The translations under genes and the position numbers were made by a program. From the NCBI GenBank assembly GCA_017508195.1, contig JAFVZL010000048.1, forward strand, positions 1 to 40,673: 40,673 nt of DNA, in the 5' to 3' direction. Source of the DNA: Clostridia bacterium (GTDB taxonomy: Bacteria > Bacillota > Clostridia > Oscillospirales > CAG-272). Positions within the stretch are counted from its first letter, which is position 1. The number at the start of each line of letters is the position of its first letter. Below, one piece after another: positions 1-8,086 of this stretch. The notes beneath the pieces were generated by a model. That model did no database searches, was not told where the DNA came from, and saw only the letters and a program-made list of their open reading frames with translations.

Positions 1-687
<687 letters not shown>

Positions 688-705
688 AATTGAGCGGCGG
701 AAACG

Positions 706-733
706 AAAAGGGCGCGGGAGACCGCGCCCTTTT
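706..733 (+). terminator. Rho-independent terminator after gap
   Basis: A perfect 12-bp stem (706-717 with 722-733) with a GAGA tetraloop has a GC-rich core. Its right arm ends in TTTT. It lies 18 bp past the gap stop codon and separates gap from pgk. Confidence 0.9.
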
Positions 734-823
734 ATGCTATGATCTCGGTGCTCACTATATACCCGCACTCGCACGCATATAGGCGTCACGCACGCGCCTT
801 CGTTTAATTTTTAACAATAATAC

Positions 824-852
824 TTGACTTAGAGCGCGGATTGTGTTATCAT
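824..852 (+). promoter_or_regulatory. Sigma-A type promoter of pgk
   Basis: TTGACT at 824-829 and TATCAT at 847-852 are separated by exactly 17 bp. The promoter lies about 43 bp upstream of the pgk start and after the gap terminator, so pgk is transcribed on its own. Confidence 0.8.
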
Positions 853-894
853 ATTTCTTAGTGAAATACTTTTCTTAATAAAGGAGAAAAAACA

Positions 895-2211
895 ATGGCA
901 ACTTACAACAAAAAGACTATTGAAGACATCGACGTAGCCGGTAAGGCCGTGCTCGTTCGTTGCGACTTCAACGTTCCCATGAAGGACGGCGCAATTACTT
1001 CCGATAAGAGAATCGTAGAGGCGCTCCCCACTATCAAGTATCTTCTTTCCAAGGGCGCAAAGGTTATTCTTTGCTCTCACATGGGTAAGCCCCACAACAT
1101 TCTTACCGAGGGCTTCGGCCTCACCAAGAAGGAGAAGAAGGCTGTTGCCGCTCTTCCTGAGGCAGAGCAGGCTGCTGCAACCGCTGAGTATCTTGCAAAG
1201 GCTCCTAAGGCTGATAAGAAGAAGCTCACTCTCCGTCCCGTTTGTGATAGACTCAACGAGCTCCTTGGCGAGGGTACCGTAGTATTCGCAGAGGATATTA
1301 TCGGTGAGGATGCTAAGGCTAAGGTTGCCGCACTCGTTCCCGGTAAGGCAGTTCTTCTTGAGAACACCAGATTCGATGCACGCGAGGAGAAGAACGGTCA
1401 GGACTTCGCACGTGAGCTTGCTAACTATGCTGATATCTTTGTAAACGATGCTTTCGGTGCGGCTCATAGAGCACACGCATCTACTGCAGGCGTTGCAGAC
1501 TATATTCCCGCAGTTTGCGGTTACCTCATTCAGAAGGAGATCTCTGTTATGGGCGGCGCTCTCGCTGATCCCAAGCGTCCCTTCGTTGCGATCCTTGGCG
1601 GTGCTAAGGTTGCTGACAAGCTTAACGTTATCGAGAACCTTCTCACTAAGGTTGACACTCTCATCATCGGTGGTGGTATGTCCTTCACCTTCGCTGCTGC
1701 TCGTGGCTACGAGGTAGGTAAGTCGCTTCTCGACGAGACCAAGATCGATTACTGCCGTGAGATGATCGCTAAGGCTAAGGAGAATGGCGTTGAGCTTCTT
1801 CTTCCCGTTGACACTGCGGTAGCAGACAGCTTCCCCAATCCTATCGATGCTCCCGTTGAGGTTGACTACGTTGACGTAGATAAGATCCCCGCTGACAAGG
1901 AGGGTCTTGATATCGGTCCTAAGTCCGCGAAGCTCTTCGCTGACGCAGTTCTTAACGCAAAGACCGTTATCTGGAACGGTCCCATGGGCGTATTCGAGAA
2001 CCCCACTCTTGCAAAGGGTACCGTAGCAGTAGCACAGGCACTCGCTGATTCGGATGCCATCACCATCGTAGGCGGCGGTGACTCCGCAGCAGCATGCGAG
2101 CAGCTCGGCTTTGCTCCCAAGATCACTCACATTTCCACAGGCGGTGGCGCATCTCTTGAGTTCCTTGAGGGTAAGGATCTTCCCGGCGTATCCTGCCTCC
2201 TCGATAAGTAA
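895..2211 (+). CDS. pgk: Phosphoglycerate kinase with an internal insertion
   Basis: The protein has 438 residues and starts at ATG 895 after AAAGGAG at 880-886. It transfers the acyl phosphate of 1,3-bisphosphoglycerate to ADP in glycolysis. Family signatures are visible: VRCDFNVP near residue 21, SHMGKP at 61-66, [30 protein letters not shown] and GGGDSAAA. Bacterial Pgk is usually about 395-400 residues. The extra length lies at residues 67-110, a Lys/Ala/Glu-rich segment between SHMGKP and LRPV, where most family members have only about ten residues. Codon use is strongly biased like gap. The gene has its own promoter and is followed by a repeat-filled gap before tpiA. The function is certain; the role of the insertion is unknown. 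Confidence 0.97.
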   Translation: MATYNKKTIEDIDVAGKAVLVRCDFNVPMKDGAITSDKRIVEALPTIKYLLSKGAKVILCSHMGKPHNILTEGFGLTKKEKKAVAALPEAEQAAATAEYLAKAPKADKKKLTLRPVCDRLNELLGEGTVVFAEDIIGEDAKAKVAALVPGKAVLLENTRFDAREEKNGQDFARELANYADIFVNDAFGAAHRAHASTAGVADYIPAVCGYLIQKEISVMGGALADPKRPFVAILGGAKVADKLNVIENLLTKVDTLIIGGGMSFTFAAARGYEVGKSLLDETKIDYCREMIAKAKENGVELLLPVDTAVADSFPNPIDAPVEVDYVDVDKIPADKEGLDIGPKSAKLFADAVLNAKTVIWNGPMGVFENPTLAKGTVAVAQALADSDAITIVGGGDSAAACEQLGFAPKITHISTGGGASLEFLEGKDLPGVSCLLDK

Positions 2212-2243
2212 TTTTTGGTGTATATCGACGAAGTTGCTCCCTT

Positions 2244-2637
2244 GCAGTAGGGTTCTACAGCGGCGGTCGCAATTCCTCGATCTACACTCAAAAACGGTTC
2301 AATCGGTGGAGCTTGGCGATAGGCGTGCAGTAGGGTTCTACAGCGGCGGTCGCAATTCCTCGATCTACACTCAAAAATGGTTCGATCGGTTTAGCTTGGC
2401 GATAGGCGTGCAGTAGGGTTCTACAGCGGCGGTCGCAATTCCTCGATCTACACTCAAAAATGGTTCAATCGGTTTAGCTTGGGCGATAGGTGAGCAGTAG
2501 GTTTCTACAGCTTCGGTCGCCCCGCACCAATCTACACTCAAAAATAATGGTTCAATCGGTGTAACTTTGGCGTCAGGCGCGCAGTAGGGTTCTACAGCGG
2601 CGGTCGCAATTCCTCAATCTACACTCAAAAATGGCTC
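2244..2637. repeat. Five tandem copies of an 83-87 bp non-coding unit
   Basis: Units begin with GCAGTAGG at 2244, 2327, 2410, 2494 and 2581, giving spacings of 83, 83, 84 and 87 bp. Units 1-3 are nearly identical. Unit 4 has diverged in its middle, and unit 5 again matches the early ones. The period is not a multiple of three and no frame stays open with gene-like composition, so this is not a coding repeat. Each unit opens with a short imperfect hairpin (GTAG-GGTT-CTAC) and ends with a CTACACTCAAAAA stretch. The array fills most of the 587-bp pgk-tpiA gap. The function is unknown. Confidence 0.9.
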
Positions 2638-2741
2638 GGTCATCCATGTTTAGATAATGGGTGAGCGTTTGATATCAAAGCCGTTTTGCTAAGTCGAACT
2701 AACATTTAATAGCGCTAAAAGTGCAACTATAGTTTACAATA

Positions 2742-2770
2742 CGGTGCCGATGGCGTTGCTGTCGGCATCG
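2742..2770 (+). other. Leader hairpin upstream of tpiA
   Basis: Arms 2742-2750 and 2762-2770 pair over 9 positions with one mismatch, around an 11-base loop. The structure ends 28 bp before the tpiA start and has no T-run, so it looks like an mRNA leader structure more than a terminator. No convincing promoter was seen for tpiA. Confidence 0.4.
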
Positions 2771-2798
2771 ATTTTCGGAAAAAAGAGGTTAATCAAAA

Positions 2799-3557
2799 AT
2801 GAGAAGAACAGTAATTGCAGGCAACTGGAAGATGAACATGACACCCTCTGAGGCAAAGAAATTCATCACCGAGCTTGCCCCCATGGTAAAGGGACTTGAC
2901 AAGTGTGATATAGTCCTTTGCGTTCCCTACGTTGACATCGCAGTAGCATGTGAGGCGGCAAAGGGAACTAATATTCACATCGGCGCAGAGAACGTTCACT
3001 TTGCCGAGAGTGGTGCATACACGGGTGAGGTCAGTGCTAAGATGCTTACCGAGATCGGCACCGAGTACGTTATCGTCGGACACTCCGAGCGCCGTCAATA
3101 TTTCGGTGAGACCGACACGACCGTAAACCAGCGCACGAAGGCAGCTCTTGCGGCAGGTCTTAAGGTCATTCTTTGCCTCGGAGAGGTTAAGGATGAAAGA
3201 CTTGCGGGAATCACTGACGAGGTTGTTGCTATGCAGACTAAGCTTGACCTTGCGGGTATTACCGCTGAGCAGCTTAAGAACGTCATCATCGCATACGAGC
3301 CCGTATGGGCGATAGGCACCGGCCTTACCGCTACTCCCGAGCAGGCGGATGAGACCTGTGGTGTTATACGTTCTGTCGTCAGAGATCTTTACGGAGCTGA
3401 GGCTGCCGAGGAGATCACCATTCAGTACGGCGGCTCGATGAACGATGCTAACGCTAGAGAGCTTCTCTCGAAGCCAAATGTTGACGGAGGTCTTATAGGC
3501 GGTGCTTCGCTTAAGACTGATAAGTTTACTTCTATCGTTCTCGCGGCTAACGCATAA
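2799..3557 (+). CDS. tpiA: Triosephosphate isomerase
   Basis: The protein has 252 residues, the normal family length, starting at ATG 2799 with AGAGG about 10 bp upstream. It interconverts dihydroxyacetone phosphate and glyceraldehyde 3-phosphate in the cytoplasm. The active-site residues are all present: Lys11 in GNWKMN, His95 in VIVGHSERR and Glu167 in AYEPVWAIGTG (the last is followed by the mobile loop 6). The phosphate-binding YGGSMN and GLIGGASL blocks are near the C-terminus. The gene follows gap and pgk, completing a run of adjacent lower-glycolysis steps, though the 587-bp repeat-rich gap makes co-transcription with pgk uncertain. A terminator follows. Confidence 0.97.
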   Translation: MRRTVIAGNWKMNMTPSEAKKFITELAPMVKGLDKCDIVLCVPYVDIAVACEAAKGTNIHIGAENVHFAESGAYTGEVSAKMLTEIGTEYVIVGHSERRQYFGETDTTVNQRTKAALAAGLKVILCLGEVKDERLAGITDEVVAMQTKLDLAGITAEQLKNVIIAYEPVWAIGTGLTATPEQADETCGVIRSVVRDLYGAEAAEEITIQYGGSMNDANARELLSKPNVDGGLIGGASLKTDKFTSIVLAANA

Positions 3558-3581
3558 TTTGAAAAAAGCGTTCCCCTTGCA

Positions 3582-3616
3582 AATAATACGGCGGCGGCAA
3601 GCGGCGCCGTATTATT
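3582..3616 (+). terminator. Rho-independent terminator after tpiA
   Basis: A 12-bp stem (3582-3593 with 3605-3616) encloses a short GC-rich loop. The right arm ends in an AT-rich ATTATT tract. It lies 24 bp after the tpiA stop. Confidence 0.75.
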
Positions 3617-3737
3617 ATATCTCCAAATTCTAATAAATTAGAGAAAATGGCTCCAAAATGAAAATGTTAACAAAGTATTCATCGTAGTTTTGTGCAAGGC
3701 GCATAAAATTGGGTTTTTAAAAATGTGAATTTGCCTA

Positions 3738-3766
3738 TTGTTATTCGGCGATGAAACTGTTAAAAT
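3738..3766 (+). promoter_or_regulatory. Sigma-A type promoter of the sugar ABC ATPase gene
   Basis: TTGTTA at 3738-3743 and TAAAAT at 3761-3766 are separated by 17 bp and lie about 40 bp upstream of the start codon at 3808. This gives the ATPase gene its own transcript. Confidence 0.75.
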
Positions 3767-3807
3767 GCTATATGTAAGAAAAATATTTCCGAAAAGGAGT
3801 TTTTAAA

Positions 3808-4941
3808 ATGGCAGGTCTTTCACTCAGACACATTTACAAGAAGTACCCCGGCGGTGTTACCGCTGTATCCGACTTCAACCTTGAGATCAAGGATAAGGAG
3901 TTCCTTATCTTCGTTGGTCCTTCGGGTTGCGGTAAGTCTACCACTCTTCGTATGATCGCTGGTCTTGAGGAGATCACCGAGGGTGAGCTCTACATAGGTG
4001 ACAGATACGTAAACGACGTTGCACCTAAGGACAGAGATATCGCGATGGTGTTCCAGAACTATGCTCTTTATCCTCACATGACCGTTTTTGACAACATGGC
4101 GTTCGGTCTTAAGCTTCGTAAGGTTCCCAAGGAGGAAATCAAGAGACGCGTTGAGGAGGCTGCAAGAATTCTTGACATTGCGCACCTTCTTGAAAGACGT
4201 CCCAAGGCTCTTTCCGGTGGTCAGAAGCAGAGAGTTGCTCTCGGCCGTGCTATCGTTCGTAACCCCAAGGTATTCCTTCTTGACGAGCCTCTCTCGAACC
4301 TCGATGCTAAGCTCCGTGCGAGCATGAGAACCGAGCTTACCAAGCTTCACAAGAAGGTTGAGACCACCTTCATCTACGTTACTCACGACCAGGTCGAGGC
4401 TATGACCATGGCTACCCGTATCGTTGTTATGAGAGACGGTCTTATCCAGCAGGTTGACACTCCTCAGAATCTCTACGATTCTCCCTGCAACCTCTTCGTT
4501 GCAGGATTCATTGGTACTCCTCAGATGAACTTCTTCACCGGCAAGCTTGTAAAGAAGGGCAACGACCTCTACGCTACTCTCGGTACCACCGAGCTTAAGC
4601 TTCCCGCTGAGAAGTCCAACAACCCCGACCTCAAGGAGTATATCGGTCAGGACGTTGTATTCGGTATTCGTCCCGAGGCAATTCATGACGAGCCTATGTA
4701 TCTTTCTACCATGGCTGACACCTGTATGGAGGTTGACGTTGACGTTACCGAGCTTATGGGTGCTGAGATCTATCTCTACCTTGCATTCGACGGTATGGAG
4801 GATGCGACCAATAACCAGAACGTTATTGCAAGAGTATCCTCTCGCTCCACCGCTAAGTCCGGTGACCACATCAAGGTTGCTATCGATACCTCTCGTATCC
4901 ACATCTTTGATAAGGATAGCGAAAAGTGCATCTGCCACTAA
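3808..4941 (+). CDS. msmK: ABC transporter ATP-binding protein, MsmK/UgpC/MalK family
   Basis: The 377-residue protein starts at ATG 3808 after AAAAGGAG. It has a full ABC ATPase domain: Walker A GPSGCGKST at 37-45, the Q-loop in VFQNYALYPHMTV, signature LSGGQKQ at 135-141, Walker B VFLLDEP at 155-161 and switch His193 in VTHDQVEAM. A C-terminal TOBE-type regulatory domain follows (about 235-377). This layout is that of the ATPase energising carbohydrate importers of the CUT1 class. No permease or binding-protein gene is adjacent, and the gene has its own promoter and terminators. In Gram-positives such orphan ATPases serve several sugar transporters, which I infer here. Codon use is as biased as in the glycolytic genes, suggesting high expression. 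Confidence 0.93.
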   Translation: MAGLSLRHIYKKYPGGVTAVSDFNLEIKDKEFLIFVGPSGCGKSTTLRMIAGLEEITEGELYIGDRYVNDVAPKDRDIAMVFQNYALYPHMTVFDNMAFGLKLRKVPKEEIKRRVEEAARILDIAHLLERRPKALSGGQKQRVALGRAIVRNPKVFLLDEPLSNLDAKLRASMRTELTKLHKKVETTFIYVTHDQVEAMTMATRIVVMRDGLIQQVDTPQNLYDSPCNLFVAGFIGTPQMNFFTGKLVKKGNDLYATLGTTELKLPAEKSNNPDLKEYIGQDVVFGIRPEAIHDEPMYLSTMADTCMEVDVDVTELMGAEIYLYLAFDGMEDATNNQNVIARVSSRSTAKSGDHIKVAIDTSRIHIFDKDSEKCICH

Positions 4942-4945
4942 TCTC

Positions 4946-5121
4946 CGGCTATATAATTTCGGTGTAACCGAAAGGAACAGGGCTACCGCATCAGGTAGCC
5001 CTGTTCCTTTCTATTTTCGCTTTCGCCCGAGCTCGCTGTACGGTTGTACAGCTTCGGGACGAAAAGCGGAAATTTCCCCACGAAATTCTAAGAGCCGGAG
5101 AAGCTCTGTACGGGCGTAACC
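4946..5121. repeat. Direct repeat copy A (176 bp) containing a strong terminator
   Basis: This 176-bp block recurs at 5313-5488 at an offset of exactly 367 bp with no indels and about 6 substitutions counted by eye. It contains an 18-bp terminator-like stem (4970-5011) and a second hairpin with a GGTT loop at 5035-5052, whose 7-bp stem reads GCTGTAC/GTACAGC. It begins 5 bp after the ATPase stop. No credible coding frame was found. Confidence 0.92.
4970..5011 (+). terminator. Strong terminator after the sugar ABC ATPase gene
   Basis: Arms 4970-4987 and 4994-5011 form a perfect 18-bp stem around a 6-base loop, with a T-rich stretch at and after its right end. It lies 29 bp past the stop codon and is the first of three terminator-like structures in this gap. 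Confidence 0.85.
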
Positions 5122-5130
5122 GAAAAAGAG

Positions 5131-5162
5131 CGAGGTTGTCATTTATGGCAGCCTCGTTTTTT
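5131..5162 (+). terminator. Second terminator-like hairpin
   Basis: CGAGGTTG (5131-5138) pairs with CAGCCTCG (5149-5156), with one G-U pair, and is followed directly by six T residues. It lies between repeat copies A and B. Confidence 0.7.
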
Positions 5163-5218
5163 AATGGCAAGTTAAGTTAAGGTTGAAATTCTACGAATTT
5201 CTCCTGTTTTATAAAGCT

Positions 5219-5292
5219 CTTTTTCTATCGTGCTTTTCTCCCTCGGTGTACGCTTGTACACCTATCGGTCGTCAAGGCGCGATTTCCGCTCA
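5219..5292. repeat. Diverged third copy of the hairpin element
   Basis: This stretch aligns by eye with the middle of copies A and B. It has a CTAT...TTTTC lead, a hairpin of the same shape (GGTGTAC-GCTT-GTACACC, 5245-5262), a CGGTCG tail and a GATTTCC stretch. The hairpin stem differs from A/B at paired positions in a way that keeps pairing (GGTGTAC/GTACACC versus GCTGTAC/GTACAGC), which suggests that the structure is maintained. The resemblance is visual only. Confidence 0.5.
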
Positions 5293-5312
5293 CAATTAAG
5301 CTGCCCCGTTTA

Positions 5313-5488
5313 CGGCTATATAATTTCGGTGTAACCGAAAGGAACAGGGCTACCGCATCAGGCAGCCCTGTTCCTTTCTATTTTCGTTTTCGACCAAGCT
5401 CGCTGTACGGTTGTACAGCTTCGGGACGAAAAGCGGAAATTTCCCCACGGAATTCTAAGAGCCGGAGAAGCTCTGTGCGGGCGTAACC
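5313..5488. repeat. Direct repeat copy B (176 bp)
   Basis: This is the second copy of 4946-5121, offset by 367 bp without gaps. It carries the same GGTT-loop hairpin at 5402-5419. One of its few changes falls in the right arm of the terminator stem and creates an A-C mismatch. It sits between the ATPase gene and the promoter of the next gene. The rest of the 764-bp gap (4942-5705) holds only hairpins, the diverged copy and, at the end, the promoter at 5627-5655. Confidence 0.92.
5337..5378 (+). terminator. Terminator stem within repeat copy B
   Basis: Arms 5337-5354 and 5361-5378 repeat the stem of copy A with one mismatch. A T-rich tract follows. It would stop any read-through before the promoter of the coiled-coil protein gene. 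Confidence 0.7.
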
Positions 5489-5626
5489 TTCAAAAACGCG
5501 AGATAGAGATATCGAAAGACTTTGAGTTTTTGACAAGAAAAATATCAATTTTGTTGAAAATAACGAAAAAACTTGGCAAAAGTTCAAAAAAACTTGCTTA
5601 ATTATAAAAAAACTTTTTATAAACTA

Positions 5627-5655
5627 TTGACTGTTTAAAATATATTTGTTATAAT
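5627..5655 (+). promoter_or_regulatory. Near-consensus sigma-A promoter of the coiled-coil protein gene
   Basis: TTGACT at 5627-5632 and a perfect TATAAT at 5650-5655 have 17-bp spacing. An AT-rich stretch with A- and T-tracts lies directly upstream and may act as an UP element. The start codon is 50 bp downstream. Confidence 0.88.
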
Positions 5656-5705
5656 ATAGCCATAGAACTAAAACTATTTCAGAAATAACTGGGAGGTTCC
5701 GCATA

Positions 5706-7454
5706 ATGGAAGCAGCTAAGCCTACTTTGAGTGTAAAGGAAAAGAAAACTAGACTTTTACGCGTAATCGAAGATTGCAAGAGCCGTATTGAGGTTGAACT
5801 CAGGAGATATAAGTCGGCACTTAAAAATCTTAAGACTGAGATTCAGCGCCATGACAACGCATACTCCAGGTATGTAAAGAAGCCCTGCGAGAACAATATT
5901 GAATTGCTTGAGGAGTGCCGTGAGGCAATCGAGAAGAGCGACGCCGTAAGACAGGCAGTTACTCTTAGAATCAGAGCTCTTCGCGACACCGCGCAGAAGG
6001 CTTGCGAGGAGGTCGTCGAGCTCGTTGGCGGTCTTGACACTCGTGCAGGTGACGGTTATAACGCTGCCTTCGTTAAGTACGTTGAGACTCTCGAAAAGCG
6101 TGTACATAACATGGAGAGATTCATTCTTGATTCCCGTCCCGGAGCAGTTAAGGGCGAGGCTACAATTGTTATCGACGATATCCTTTCTCACGGTATCGAC
6201 GGTCAGGTGGTTGAGTTCGACGACGAAGAGCTCGAGGGAGAAGAGTATCAGGATCTTGTCGAGGAAGAAGAGGAAGAGGAGATCGTTGAAGAAGCGGTCG
6301 AAGAGCAGCCCGCTCCCGCACCTGCACCTCAGCCTGCACCCGAGCCTCAGCATGTAGTACAGCAGCCCATAGTGCAGCCCGTTGTACAGCCTATCGTACA
6401 GCCTGTTGTACAGCCTGTTGTACAGCCCTTCATGAATCCCTATATGCCTTTCATGCAGCCCTGCATGCAGCCTTATATGCAGCCCGCTCCCGCGCCTGCA
6501 CCCGCAGCTCCCAGTGTTAACGTCGCTCCTGTTGATATCGATGTTACTCCCATGGTTGAGCGTGCAATTCAGTCTGCGATAAGCCAGCTTTCTGCCAGCC
6601 TTGAAAAGAGGATCAATGATTACGTTGAGAACGTAGTTCTTCCTACCATAACCGTACCTACTCCCGAGCCTGTTCCCGTTGAGGAGAAGGCTGAGGAGGA
6701 TACAACCTCTCTTCCCATTGCAGAGGCAGAGGCTCATATCCTCGATGATCAGAACGCGCTCTTCGAGAAGCTTGCCGAGATGTACGAGGCAGTACAGGCA
6801 CTCACCGATAAGGTTGTTGAGATCGCAGGTACATACGAGACCGTTGCTGAAAAGCTCATCGGTGTTGCTGATGCTCAGAAGAAGGTTAACCAGATGCAGC
6901 GTCAGACCATGCGTGATCAGCAGGGTATCCAGGTTGCTCAGCGCGTAATCAGCGATGATCAGCTTGCACTCCGTGAGACTCAGGCTATGATCGCAGAGAG
7001 CCAGGCACAGGTTGCTGAGCTTGCTACTCAGCTTACTCAGGCTCAGGCAATTCTTCTTGATAACGAGCAGGTTCTCGTTGACTCCCACAAGGTTCTTGAG
7101 GGTAGCATGAAGGAGTTCCTCGATGCAGAGCGTGATATGCTTACCGCACAGCAGTCTCTCATCCAGGGCAGTGCAAAGGCTCAGGAGACTCAGCGCGCTA
7201 TCATAGTTCGTCAGGAAGAGCTCGCAATTGCTCAGAAGGACGTAATGGCTGCACAGAGACAGCTTCAGAAGGAGCAGAGAAGCATCACCGCTTCCGTTCA
7301 GCGTCGCACCAAGAAGAAGGAAGAGAAGGCTGAAGAAGTGGCTGAGACTGCAAATGTTGCAGTAGAGGCAGTGGCTGAGGAGGCCGCTCCCGTACAGGAG
7401 GCAGCTCCCGCACAGGAGGTTGTTGAAGCACCTGTTGCTGAGGTCGAGGCTTAA
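5706..7454 (+). CDS. Unrecognised coiled-coil protein with acidic and Pro/Gln/Val repeat linker
   Basis: I do not recognise this 582-residue protein. It starts at ATG 5706 after GGGAGG. Residues 1-150 look helical and charged. Residues 166-200 are highly acidic, including a run of Glu. Residues 201-265 are a Pro/Ala then QPVV/QPIV repeat tract ending in Met/Pro/Gln-rich QPYMQP-type repeats. Residues about 335-540 are a long Gln/Ala/Glu-rich predicted coiled coil, and 541-582 is an Ala/Val/Glu tail. No signal peptide or membrane segment is visible, so it is probably cytoplasmic. The strong promoter, good ribosome site and glycolysis-like codon bias suggest an abundant protein. A structural or scaffold role is conceivable but only inferred. 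It is monocistronic between its promoter and the terminator at 7477. Confidence 0.9.
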   Translation: MEAAKPTLSVKEKKTRLLRVIEDCKSRIEVELRRYKSALKNLKTEIQRHDNAYSRYVKKPCENNIELLEECREAIEKSDAVRQAVTLRIRALRDTAQKACEEVVELVGGLDTRAGDGYNAAFVKYVETLEKRVHNMERFILDSRPGAVKGEATIVIDDILSHGIDGQVVEFDDEELEGEEYQDLVEEEEEEEIVEEAVEEQPAPAPAPQPAPEPQHVVQQPIVQPVVQPIVQPVVQPVVQPFMNPYMPFMQPCMQPYMQPAPAPAPAAPSVNVAPVDIDVTPMVERAIQSAISQLSASLEKRINDYVENVVLPTITVPTPEPVPVEEKAEEDTTSLPIAEAEAHILDDQNALFEKLAEMYEAVQALTDKVVEIAGTYETVAEKLIGVADAQKKVNQMQRQTMRDQQGIQVAQRVISDDQLALRETQAMIAESQAQVAELATQLTQAQAILLDNEQVLVDSHKVLEGSMKEFLDAERDMLTAQQSLIQGSAKAQETQRAIIVRQEELAIAQKDVMAAQRQLQKEQRSITASVQRRTKKKEEKAEEVAETANVAVEAVAEEAAPVQEAAPAQEVVEAPVAEVEA

Positions 7455-7476
7455 TCAGTTGATTTAACTAATTTTT

Positions 7477-7510
7477 AACGCGCACCCGACACGGGTGCGC
7501 GTTTTTTCTT
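7477..7510 (+). terminator. Rho-independent terminator of the coiled-coil protein gene
   Basis: A perfect 11-bp GC-rich stem (7477-7487 with 7493-7503) around GACAC is followed by TTTTCTTTTTTT. Confidence 0.92.
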
Positions 7511-7525
7511 TTTTTATTAAAAAAC

Positions 7526-7560
7526 GGCTGTCTTAAATGTGAAAACCATTTAAGACAGCC
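7526..7560 (-). terminator. Terminator of spoVG
   Basis: A perfect 14-bp stem (7526-7539 with 7547-7560) lies 51 bp beyond the spoVG stop. Read on the minus strand it is followed by GTTTTTTAATAAAAA. It also insulates the convergent coiled-coil gene. Confidence 0.85.
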
Positions 7561-7611
7561 ATGATTCGTAGAGTATAGTCTGTTTTGTATCACAGGATAT
7601 GAGGTGTACTA

Positions 7612-7926
7612 TCAGATAACGTAAGTATCCGTATCCTTAACGCCTTCGATAATCCCGTCGTGCTCAGCTGCAACGAGCTGGACGTGATAAGCATCGATAA
7701 CAGCCTCTTCGAGAAGAGATCTGAATTCACCGTTTATGGGGTGAACGATATCTCTGTAAGTTCCATCGGGATTTTTTCTTGAAGGCATTACAATAAAATA
7801 TCTTTCTCTTGCGTAAATAACCTTGATGTCGTGTACGGCGAGACAATCATCAAACGTGACCGAAACAACCGCTTTCATAGGTCCATCCTCAAAGAATTTT
7901 CTGATTTTGATATCCGTAATTTGCAT
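7612..7926 (-). CDS. spoVG: SpoVG family RNA/DNA-binding regulator
   Basis: This small protein matches SpoVG along its whole length: ITDIKIRKF at the N-terminus, a VTFDDCLAVHDIKVI strand region, MPSRKNPDGTYRDIVHPIN and a helical C-terminus. SpoVG binds nucleic acid and affects sporulation and envelope genes in Firmicutes. Two in-frame ATGs exist, at 7932 and 7926. AAAGGA lies about 4 bp before the first and 10 bp before the second. I favour 7926 because the family normally begins M-x-x-TD. The protein is then 104 residues, a little longer than Bacillus SpoVG. It is monocistronic and divergent from murC. A TATAAT-like -10 is visible upstream on the minus strand but no clear -35. Confidence 0.93.
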   Translation of the reverse strand: MQITDIKIRKFFEDGPMKAVVSVTFDDCLAVHDIKVIYARERYFIVMPSRKNPDGTYRDIVHPINGEFRSLLEEAVIDAYHVQLVAAEHDGIIEGVKDTDTYVI

Positions 7927-8086
7927 TAACATCGATTCCTTTCTTTTCAGTCACATCTTTTTCTGTGTCTGAATATATTATACAACAAAGGTGATGGCAA
8001 AAAAACATCCTTTTTTTAACAAAAGTATGGGCAATTGTAAACAAATTATATTCAAATAGTAAACAACGGGGGGATAATAAGCGATT

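Noticed and set aside
829-2130. A 433-codon open frame antisense to pgk
   Set aside because: It is the mirror of a strongly codon-biased gene, has low-complexity Leu/Ser/Cys composition, no ribosome site and no family likeness. Similar frames lie opposite the ATPase (3820-4938) and the coiled-coil gene (5757-7088).
2244-2637. CRISPR array
   Set aside because: The units are long and nearly continuous, with no short conserved repeat separated by unique spacers, and no cas genes are present.
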